Shown one piece after another: positions 39,960 through 45,876 of a stretch of DNA of 45,876 bases. Below the pieces are notes generated by a model. The model made no database searches. It had not been told where the DNA came from and was given only the letters and a program-made list of their open reading frames with translations. Source of the DNA: Streptomyces sp. H27-H5 (GTDB taxonomy: Bacteria; Actinomycetota; Actinomycetes; Streptomycetales; Streptomycetaceae); contig NZ_JAPNLK010000068.1 in assembly GCF_026627505.1 (NCBI RefSeq), forward strand, positions 1 through 45,876, in the 5' to 3' direction. Numbering within the stretch: position 1 is the stretch's first letter; each line of letters opens with the position of its first letter. The translations under genes were made by a program, and so were the position numbers.

Positions 39960-40922
39960 CTACTTGGATTCGACTCGGCCGACCGGATGCGGGCCGGACG
40001 TCAGTGCCTCGCGCTCCGTCCGCCAGTCGTCGCTGCCGGGCTGGAACCGGGTGCGCAGGTACGCCGAGGTGAGTCGGGCCAGGGCGGCGACCCGCTCGGG
40101 GTTCTCGTCGGTGGTTTCGTCGACGTCGTATCCGGAGATTCCGCCGAGGCCGTGTTCGGCGTCGAACAGGGTGAGCAGGGCCTTGGGCGCGGGGGAGAGG
40201 CGGTAGGGGTCCGCGTGCCAGTCGGGGCCGATGTCGGTGAAGTGCCGGGAGTCGTCCTTGTCGCCGGCGACGACCAGTGCGGGTGTGGTCATGGTCGAGA
40301 AGTCGGTGCCGTGGAGGATCGACACCTGCTCGGCCATGAACCCGTTGAGGACGTCGCCGCCCCTGCCGGGCGAGGCCAGCAGGACACCCGCCTTGATCCG
40401 GGGCTCGACGAGGCTCACCTCTTCCCCGGTGTCGGGGTCGGTGATCCGGGCGCCCAGCAGAAGACTTGCGGTCCATCCGCCGAGGGAGTGCCCGGCGACG
40501 GCGATCTTGTCGTGGTCGATGCGGCCGGCCAGGTGCGGCACCGTGTCCTCGATCGTGTCGAGCCGGTCGAGGATGTGCGTCATGTCCTCGGCGCGCGAGC
40601 GCCAGAAGAACGGGGCTCCCGGGGCATCGGCGAGCCGGTCGCTCAGCGTCCGGGAGCTGAGGTGGGTGGGCTGGATGACGACGAATCCGGCCGCCGCCCA
40701 GAGGTTGGCGAGCGGCGCGTAACCGTGGAGGGAGGAGAGGAAGTTCGAGCCGCCGTGGCCGTGCGACAGAAGGATGACGGGAAGGTCCGTTCCCGTCACG
40801 GGCGCGGTGACGCGCACCTGGAGATGCACGGGGCGTCCGGGCACGGGAAGCACCACCGGGCTGAAGGAGAGGGTCGGGGCGGGCGGGATCGAGGGGTCGG
40901 TGGTGACGGTGGATGTGCTCAT
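39960..40922 (-). CDS. Alpha/beta hydrolase, chlorophyllase/lipase-like
   Basis: 320 residues from ATG 40922; the frame is open to 40985 but lacks a ribosome site there. Oxyanion region VILLSHGHGGSNFLSSLHGY, nucleophile elbow AGHSLGGWTASLLLGAR, an acid in LVVAGDKDD and histidine in FDAEHGLGGISGYD. The nucleophile motif G-H-S-L-G and lid-less start resemble platelet-activating-factor-hydrolase and chlorophyllase-type esterases. No signal peptide, so cytosolic. It is divergent from a TetR gene with two operators between. Confidence 0.85.
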   Translation of the reverse strand: MSTSTVTTDPSIPPAPTLSFSPVVLPVPGRPVHLQVRVTAPVTGTDLPVILLSHGHGGSNFLSSLHGYAPLANLWAAAGFVVIQPTHLSSRTLSDRLADAPGAPFFWRSRAEDMTHILDRLDTIEDTVPHLAGRIDHDKIAVAGHSLGGWTASLLLGARITDPDTGEEVSLVEPRIKAGVLLASPGRGGDVLNGFMAEQVSILHGTDFSTMTTPALVVAGDKDDSRHFTDIGPDWHADPYRLSPAPKALLTLFDAEHGLGGISGYDVDETTDENPERVAALARLTSAYLRTRFQPGSDDWRTEREALTSGPHPVGRVESK

Positions 40923-41081
40923 GACGCGAGGTTCCCTTCTGAGGGGCCTTGCCGCCCATCGCTCTGGCCGTACCGATGGGGACACGACGACGGGCAGAGC
41001 GCTTCAGCCGGACCAGCGAGTCGGGCCGGTCGAGGCGGCGGACAAGGCGGTCGATGGCGGCTGCCTGGGCTACCCTGAAAC

Positions 41082-41120
41082 GGAGCAATGCTCCAATTAA
41101 TATGCGGAGCGCTGCTCCGC
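41082..41120. promoter_or_regulatory. Two palindromic TetR operators
   Basis: Site 1: GGAGCA-A-TGCTCC (41082-41094). Site 2: GCGGAGC-GCT-GCTCCGC (41104-41120), a perfect seven-base inverted repeat. Both share the GGAGC...GCTCC core and their centres are 24 bases apart. AATTAATAT between them is the only A/T-rich patch in the region and probably holds promoter elements. Likely bound by the TetR protein encoded at 41154. Confidence 0.72.
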
Positions 41121-41153
41121 TTTGTCAAGTGGAACAAGCGGAAGGAGAGCGTG

Positions 41154-41750
41154 ATGCCCACCGACAGCCCCGCCGAGAAGGCGCCGGCCCGCAGCAAACG
41201 GGCCGATGCGCTGCGCAACCAGGAGGTGGTGCTCAGTGCCGCCGCCGAGGTCTTCGTCACCTCCGGCGTCGACGCGCCGATCCGCCAGATCGCCGCCCGG
41301 GCGGGCGTGGGGATGGCCACGATCTACCGCCACTTCCCGACCCGGGCGGATCTCGTCACCGCCGTCTACCGCCACCAGATCGAGGCGTGTGCCGAGGCCG
41401 GCCCTCACCTGCTGGCCACCGCCGAGACCCCGCTCGCCGCACTGCGCCAGTGGATCGACCTCTTCGTCGACTTCCTCGTCACCAAGCACGGGCTCGCCGA
41501 CGCCCTGCAGTCCGACAGCACGCGCTTTGCCGCGCTGCACACCTACTTCATCGATCGCCTGTTGCCCGTATGCGCCGAACTGCTCGACGCCGCGGTCGCA
41601 TCAGGCGACATCAGGCCCGGCACGCAGCCCTACGAACTCATGCGGGGCATCGGCAACCTGTGCATCGGACGCGACAGCGATCCGCGCTACGACCCTCGCC
41701 GATTGATCGACCTGCTCCTCCGGGGGCTCCGGACACCCCCGCCGTCCTGA
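41154..41750 (+). CDS. TetR/AcrR family transcriptional regulator
   Basis: 198 residues from ATG 41154 (AAGGAGAG upstream); the earlier in-frame ATG at 41088 lies inside an operator. HTH: VVLSAAAEVFVTSGVDAPIR, then AARAGVGMATIYRHFPTRADLV. The C-terminal domain with the FVDFLVTKHGLADALQ and GNLCIGRDSDPRYDPRR segments is of the SbtR-like/TetR_C type seen in actinobacteria. It probably represses itself and the divergent hydrolase (40922). Confidence 0.88.
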   Translation: MPTDSPAEKAPARSKRADALRNQEVVLSAAAEVFVTSGVDAPIRQIAARAGVGMATIYRHFPTRADLVTAVYRHQIEACAEAGPHLLATAETPLAALRQWIDLFVDFLVTKHGLADALQSDSTRFAALHTYFIDRLLPVCAELLDAAVASGDIRPGTQPYELMRGIGNLCIGRDSDPRYDPRRLIDLLLRGLRTPPPS

Positions 41751-41859
41751 TCGTCCGTCGTGGGACGCACACGGCCGAATCCGGCCGGATGGTCAAGGTG
41801 CGGGGTTCGGTGGCCGAAGGAGGAGGTGGCAGTCGTCCCCTCACACCAGGGAGTTCCCC

Positions 41860-42240
41860 GTGCGTCGTCCGCTTGGCATCCCGCGTCCCGTACTGGCCGC
41901 CGCCCTCTTGCTCGCCGCTCCCGTCGTGGCGTCGACGTCCCCCGCGTACGCCGATCCCGTCAACCCCGCCCATCACGCCGATCGCGCTGTTCAGGAAACC
42001 GGCGAGCGTGCGACGTACCTCGTCACCCTCGCCCCCGGCGCCGATCCCGAGCGGGTGATGCGCGAAACCGGCGTCACGGAGGTCCGGTACGTGTATCGCA
42101 GCGCGGTGCGCGGCTTCGCCGCCGACCTGGACGGGCGGCAACTGGCCGCGCTGCGGGCGCACCCCGACGTCGCGGCCATCGAGCGGGACGGCCGGGCCGT
42201 CGGGGCGCCGGTGGAGGAGGGGGCTACAGGCCGTTGGTGA
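41860..42240 (+). CDS. Free-standing inhibitor I9 / subtilase propeptide-like secreted protein, possibly a truncated S8 protease
   Basis: 126 residues from GTG 41860 (AGGGAG upstream). A signal peptide (VLAAALLLAAPVVASTSPAYA) is followed by an I9 domain: ATYLVTLAPGADPERVMRET, YRSAVRGFAADLDGRQLAAL, PDVAAIERDG. In S8 proteases a catalytic domain would come next; here the frame ends after about 14 residues and runs 17 bases into the 3' end of the opposite-strand subtilase. Either it is a stand-alone protease inhibitor/chaperone, or the front of a second subtilase whose catalytic part was lost by recombination. Intact signal and I9 make expression possible. Confidence 0.65.
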   Translation: MRRPLGIPRPVLAAALLLAAPVVASTSPAYADPVNPAHHADRAVQETGERATYLVTLAPGADPERVMRETGVTEVRYVYRSAVRGFAADLDGRQLAALRAHPDVAAIERDGRAVGAPVEEGATGRW

Positions 42241-43438
42241 AGAGCAGTTCATTGGGGCTGGTCTTGCTGACGGCGCTCAGGGCGTCCTTGGTGGACTCGG
42301 CGGAGAGGAACTCGGCGACTTCCGCGGACGGCGCGGTCGGATGGGCCTGCTTGTAGAGCGCGGCGACGCCGGCGGCGTGCGGGGAGGCCATGGAGGTGCC
42401 GTTCAGGGAGACGGCGCCGCCGCCGAGCTTCGCCGAGACGATGTCCTCGCCCGGCGCGTAGATCTCCAGGCACGTGCCGTAGTTGGAGAAGGACGTCTCC
42501 TCGTCCCACCGGTTGGAAGCCCCGACCGTGTACACCCGGTCGGCGGAGGCGGGGGAGACCAGGCAGGCGTCCTTGGAGTCGTTGCCGGCCGCGATGACGG
42601 GGACCACGCCCGCGTCGGACAGCGCGGTGGCGGCATTGTTGAGGGTCACGGACTTGTCCCCGCCGAGGGAGCCGTTCAGCACGGCCGGCTGCTTGGCGTT
42701 CTTGAGCACCCAGTCGAATCCGGCGATCATCCCCGAGTACGAGCCCCGGCCTTCGCAGTCGAGGACGCGGACGCTGACGAGGTCGGCCTTGCGCGCGACC
42801 CCGTACGTCTTCCCGGCGACGGTTGCGGCGACATGCGTGCCGTGGCCATTGCAGTCCTGACCCTGACGTCCGTCGGCCATCGCGTCGAAGCCGAAGGTGG
42901 CCCGGCCGCCGAACTCGTCGTGGGCGTAGTCGATGCCCGTGTCGAGGATGTACGCGGTGACCCCGGCGCCATTGCCCTGCGGGGTGAACCGGCCGTCGCC
43001 CTGGCCGTTCGACTTGTCCCACTCCCGCTGGTCGATCCGATCCAGACCCCAGGACTTGGAGGGGGCCCGGGTGCCCGGCGCGATGACCGGCCGCGGCGGG
43101 GCCATGACCTTGACGTCCTGTTCCACCGCCTTCACACCCGGGTTCGCCCGGACGATGCCCAACTGCAGCTTGTCGAGCGGGGCGGCGAAGCCGTTGATGG
43201 CCTTGCCGTAGACGAAGGTCGGCTTCAGCTTGAGCCGCTGCGCGAGCTTCGCCGCGTCCACGCCCCGGCCGAGGGTCACGATGTAGGTGCCGGGCACCCC
43301 GTTGGCGGCTGCCGTGGTCAGCGGTGCCGGGGTCGGCTCCGGCGCCGCGGTGGGCTGGGACGCGGTGGCGAGGGGCGCGCCGAAGGTCAGGGCGGCGGTG
43401 ACGGCGGTCGCCAGTGCGAGCTTGGTACGTGTGGTCAT
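42224..43438 (-). CDS. Secreted S8 family serine protease (subtilase) with I9 propeptide
   Basis: 404 residues from ATG 43438. Signal peptide at 1-27; I9 propeptide about 50-112 (GTYIVTLGRGVDAAKLAQRL, YGKAINGFAAPLDKLQL); catalytic domain with D166 (AYILDTGID), H202 (GHGTHVAATVAG), N286 (AAGND) and S349 (NGTSMASPHAAG). All triad residues are present. Six cysteines hint at disulfides, e.g. QDCNGHG and LDCEG. The length is typical of proteinase-K-like Streptomyces enzymes without extra C-terminal domains. TAGGTT lies about 23 bases upstream as a possible -10; no clear ribosome site. Its 3' end overlaps the I9 ORF. Confidence 0.9.
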   Translation of the reverse strand: MTTRTKLALATAVTAALTFGAPLATASQPTAAPEPTPAPLTTAAANGVPGTYIVTLGRGVDAAKLAQRLKLKPTFVYGKAINGFAAPLDKLQLGIVRANPGVKAVEQDVKVMAPPRPVIAPGTRAPSKSWGLDRIDQREWDKSNGQGDGRFTPQGNGAGVTAYILDTGIDYAHDEFGGRATFGFDAMADGRQGQDCNGHGTHVAATVAGKTYGVARKADLVSVRVLDCEGRGSYSGMIAGFDWVLKNAKQPAVLNGSLGGDKSVTLNNAATALSDAGVVPVIAAGNDSKDACLVSPASADRVYTVGASNRWDEETSFSNYGTCLEIYAPGEDIVSAKLGGGAVSLNGTSMASPHAAGVAALYKQAHPTAPSAEVAEFLSAESTKDALSAVSKTSPNELLFTNGL

Positions 43439-43725
43439 GCCGCGGAGCGGATCATGCAGAAACAAGCAGAACCTACGACATCGCCCGGTGGTTCGGCCGC
43501 CGTCCGAGGCGTACCTGAATGCGCTCCGCCGAGTGGGCGTCCCACCGGTGCCCGCACCGCTCCCCGGGCCCCGCGGGCACGCCGACCGGGTCACGGTCGC
43601 GCGCAGCGGCGTACCGGCCTCTCGCCGGCCCGCCCCCCAGATGGCCACCCGGACGCGGTGGGTGAGCCCGCGCCTGGTCATGGCGGCGGACACCTGGGCT
43701 CTCGCGTCTGCGCGACACTGGCAGG

Positions 43726-43998
43726 GTGACGGACAGCGAACGGCAGACGGATCGGCGGTTGGAGCGGGCCATCCTGGAACTGCTGGAGCGGCGGGCCCCG
43801 ACCGCGACGATCTGCCCTTCCGACGCCGCACGGGCGGTGTACGGAGGGGATGACGACGGCTGGCGCGCGCTCATGGAACCCGCCCGCGACGCGGCCCGCC
43901 GGCTGGTCGCGGCCGGCGAGGTGGAGATCACCCAGGCCGGCCGGCCCGTGGACCCGGCGCGGGCTCGCGGCCCGATCCGCATCCGCCGCGCCCGCTGA
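43726..43998 (+). CDS. DUF3253 protein
   Basis: 90 residues from GTG 43726. It matches DUF3253 along its length: ERAILELLERRAPTATICPSD, ARAVYGGDDDGWRALMEPAR, RRLVAAGEVEITQAGRPVDP, RGPIRIRR. The fold looks like a winged helix, so nucleic acid binding is possible, but the function is unknown. Divergent from the subtilase. Confidence 0.85.
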   Translation: MTDSERQTDRRLERAILELLERRAPTATICPSDAARAVYGGDDDGWRALMEPARDAARRLVAAGEVEITQAGRPVDPARARGPIRIRRAR

Positions 43999-44422
43999 CA
44001 CGGCACACATCAGGCGCGGCACCGCCCGGACCGGCGCCCTGCGGGCCCGGCCGTCGCTGTGTCCCTGCCCCTGTCCCTGCCTTTGCTGCGGCTGCTGCTC
44101 GGCGGTGATCGGTCGCCGGGGGCGTCGCTGCGAGGCTCATGGATCGATCCGGAGTCGATCCGGGTCCGCTTCTGCTTCCGCTTCCTCCTCCGTTTCCCTG
44201 CCGGCAGGCCTTGGGCGCGGTGAGTGTCTTGCCGTCGACGACGTCGTGGGTGCCCCTGCGTGGGCCTCCGCAACGGCGTCCGATCCCACCTCGTGGGCGT
44301 CCGGGCGCGGTTCGGTGATGCCGCAAGGAGGGTTTGCGTCGGGCGGACCGTGGCAGACGGCCTGAACACCACTGCCCAGCGCAGAAGTTGTCCACCGGCC
44401 GACTCCAGGAAGGGACCCTCCC
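43999..44422. other. Intergenic region, 424 bases
   Basis: No gene is supported. It has pyrimidine-rich imperfect repeats (CCCTGTCCCTGC-like near 44060-44085, then CTTCCGCTTCCTCCTCC near 44172-44188) and a short inverted GTCGACGAC stretch near 44230. Nothing here resembles an RNA gene or element end. Confidence 0.4.
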
Positions 44423-44833
44423 GTGTCCGACGCGTACAGCTCCCCCAACGACACCCACTCCCACCACGCACCGGCCTCCGCGCCCGCCACGGGCACCAAC
44501 GGCCTCGCCGTCGCCGCCTTGGTCACCGGCATCGCGTCCCTGCTGCTGCTCTGGCTGTGGTTCGTGGGCATCCCACTGGCACTGGTGGCCATCGGCCTGG
44601 GCATCGCGGGCCTCCGCAGAGCCCGCAGTGGCGCCGGCCGACGCGGCATGGCCATCACCGGCCTCGTCCTGGGCGCCGTGACCGTGGTCATCGCCGCGAT
44701 CCTGGTGGCCGTCGGGGTGTCCATCCTCAATTCCGACGAGGGCAAGGACCTGCGGTCCTGTCTGGACAGCGCCCAGACGCAGCAGGCGCAGCAGGACTGC
44801 TCGAACCGCTTCAACGACGACATGAACAACTGA
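44423..44833 (+). CDS. DUF4190 membrane protein
   Basis: 136 residues from GTG 44423 (AGGAAGGGA upstream). A His/Ser-rich N-terminus is followed by the DUF4190 two-helix unit: NGLAVAALVTGIASLLLLWL, then AIGLGIAGLRRARSGAGRRG and GMAITGLVLGAVTVVIAAIL. The short outer C-terminal tail has two cysteines (RSCLDSAQTQQAQQDCSNRF). Function unknown. Confidence 0.87.
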   Translation: MSDAYSSPNDTHSHHAPASAPATGTNGLAVAALVTGIASLLLLWLWFVGIPLALVAIGLGIAGLRRARSGAGRRGMAITGLVLGAVTVVIAAILVAVGVSILNSDEGKDLRSCLDSAQTQQAQQDCSNRFNDDMNN

Positions 44834-45349
44834 ACCGTCGGTTCGGTGCCCACCTCCAGCCCGTGCCGGACACCGGGACGGGCCGGGGGTGGGCCGATGT
44901 CGGCCGGGGTTCCCGGCCTGAGCGGCCACGGCCGGGACGCGCGGATTCCTTCGATTCCGGTCGATTCGGACGTCCGACCCGGCCCCTCGTAGGTGTGCGA
45001 ACGATGACATTCGGTGAGATTCGGGAGCCTCGGGGGTGACCCGCCCCATAGGACCCACGTCACATACGAACCGTCCTAGTAGCCCTTCCAGGCCAAGATC
45101 GCTCCGCTCGCACCGGCTCTCCCCGCAAGGAACCCCCGGCTACGCCGGAGGGTCGTCGGCCCCCGACTGCGAGGGCGCGTAGTAGGAGGGGTCGTTGCCA
45201 GGCCGTCGGGGCGTCTGTAGAACTGGATGAGTCGCAAGGCGGCACGGGTGCTTCACCCGCCGCCGACGAACCCCTCTCCACCGCGTGAGTGGCTCACGCA
45301 TGTCTCTGACATGCCGCGACCGCCCTTGTCCCCTTCGGAAGGTCTGTTC
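44834..45349 (+). promoter_or_regulatory. Long leader region with two hairpins before the lysozyme-like gene
   Basis: 516 bases without a gene. Hairpin 1: CCC-CCGGC (45133-45140) with GCCGG-A-GGG (45144-45152), a three-base loop and one bulged A. Hairpin 2: GGCGG-CA-CGGGTG (45238-45250) with CACCCG-CCGCC (45254-45264), a CTT loop and a two-base bulge. AGGAGGGG occurs at 45184-45191 but no ORF follows it. Secreted wall hydrolases of Streptomyces often carry a cyclic-di-AMP (ydaO) riboswitch; I could not recognise its core here. Confidence 0.4.
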
Positions 45350-45754
45350 GTGTCCAACTCCGTCATCCGCCGCATCGCCGCTTCGAAGAAGTCCCTCGCG
45401 GGCACCGTCGTCGCCCTCGGTGTCGCCGGTTCCATGCTTGCCACGGTTCCCGCCCAGGCGGCCCCGACGAGCGCCAAGGCGATTGCCCAGCAGATGATCA
45501 AGGACCCGGTGCAGTTCGCGGCCTTCAACAACATCGTGTCCCGTGAGAGTGGCTGGAACCACACCGCCACGAACTCCTCCTCGGGCGCCTACGGCCTGGT
45601 CCAGGCCCTGCCGGCCTCGAAGATGTCCTCCGCCGGCTCGGACTGGAAGACGAACCCCGCCACCCAGATCAAGTGGGGGCTGGACTACATGAACTCCCGC
45701 TACGGCAGCCCCGTCGGCGCGTGGAACTTCTGGCAGGCTCACCACTGGTACTAA
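45350..45754 (+). CDS. Secreted lysozyme-like / transglycosylase-type protein
   Basis: 134 residues from GTG 45350 (GGAAGG upstream). A signal peptide covers 1-38 (KSLAGTVVALGVAGSMLATVPAQA). The mature domain has the aggregation-promoting-factor/SLT lysozyme-like pattern: FNNIVSRESGWNHTATNSSS, then GAYGLVQALPASKM, ATQIKWGLDYMNSRYGSP and a final WNFWQAHHWY. The glutamate in SRESGW is the catalytic acid. It should cleave peptidoglycan glycan strands. No wall-binding (LysM) module is present. Confidence 0.85.
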   Translation: MSNSVIRRIAASKKSLAGTVVALGVAGSMLATVPAQAAPTSAKAIAQQMIKDPVQFAAFNNIVSRESGWNHTATNSSSGAYGLVQALPASKMSSAGSDWKTNPATQIKWGLDYMNSRYGSPVGAWNFWQAHHWY

Positions 45755-45814
45755 GTGGTCTGCGTCGTAAATCCTTCGGGGGTTGACGTCGGGCTTGGCG
45801 TGCGCTTGCCCGTG

Positions 45815-45876
45815 TCAGGTGTCGAGACCGGTGAGGTGGAGGTGGCAGGCGGTGTCGAGTGCGTCCTCGGGGGTGC
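45815..45876 (-). CDS. C-terminal end of an unidentified gene (partial)
   Basis: Read on the minus strand from the window edge, the last 19 residues are TPEDALDTACHLHLTGLDT before TGA (45817-45815). GC-rich third positions and the convergent arrangement with the lysozyme-like gene support a real gene. The family cannot be named from this much. Confidence 0.5.
   Translation of the reverse strand, partial: TPEDALDTACHLHLTGLDT

Noticed and set aside
45040..45349. ydaO riboswitch before the lysozyme-like gene
   Set aside because: Expected from context, but I could not find the conserved core; reported only as an unexplained leader.
1..45876. tRNA, rRNA, CRISPR array, phage or conjugative genes
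   Set aside because: No cloverleaf with CCA-type end, no regular spacer-repeat array and no integrase, terminase or Tra-type protein was seen.

Overview
The window is high-GC actinobacterial DNA, almost certainly Streptomyces. The evidence is the codon bias, GTG/TTG starts with GGAGG-type ribosome sites, several families typical of streptomycetes (SCO6745-like, SCO5918-like, DUF3253, DUF4190, MmyB-type XRE, LGFP repeats), many MarR/TetR regulators paired divergently with one target, and several probable leaderless transcripts. Nothing looks like core housekeeping, so it reads as an accessory or arm-type chromosomal region. No tRNA, rRNA or CRISPR array was recognised.

Layout. 1-126: the end of an IS630-type element abutting a secreted lamin-tail-domain protein (124-624). 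0.9-5.5 kb: TetR with a SCO6745-family gene, a vWA protein, and a MarR regulator with the divergent membrane protein it probably controls. 5.6-9.3 kb: an orphan sugar-type ABC permease, two hypothetical proteins and a TetR regulator. 9.6-11.8 kb: a secreted protein with four LGFP repeats and a NucA/NucB-type nuclease domain. 11.8-14.1 kb: an MBL hydrolase with a divergent MarR, and a DUF2975-XRE pair.

14.1-22.7 kb is a broken cluster of polar-amino-acid ABC transporter parts, a GNAT acetyltransferase and five luciferase-like flavin monooxygenases. Its gene content resembles the Bacillus subtilis ytmI (snaA-tcyJKLMN-cmo) operon for S-alkyl-cysteine salvage. Here the ATPase is truncated, no permease is left, the GNAT gene has lost its middle, two monooxygenases are frameshifted or deleted, and two divergent genes are joined head to head without their 5' ends. 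Three monooxygenase genes remain intact. This is either a decaying pathway or a badly assembled stretch.

23.4-30.2 kb holds what I consider the most interesting system. A translationally coupled minus-strand operon encodes a SpoIIE-type PP2C phosphatase, a cobalamin-binding protein with the W-x9-E-H signature of CarH/LitR B12 photoreceptors, and a STAS protein. Immediately divergent is a second coupled STAS-PP2C pair. I infer a light- or cobalamin-responsive partner-switching module. The B12 protein has no DNA-binding domain and no RsbW-type kinase gene is present.

30.2-36 kb: a secreted I36-type protein, an MmyB regulator divergent from an SDR, a MarR regulator divergent from an alpha/beta hydrolase around a 30-bp palindrome, an HTH-TOBE molybdate-type protein, and a 5'-truncated P450 joined head to head to another gene remnant. 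36-39.3 kb: a cold-adaptation set (CspA-type protein, DEAD-box helicase, CBS-domain protein, SCO5918-family protein) ending in a strong terminator. 39.4-45.9 kb: SRPBCC protein, hydrolase with TetR, a free-standing I9 propeptide-like protein overlapping a subtilase, DUF3253, DUF4190, a secreted lysozyme-like protein and the end of an unknown gene.
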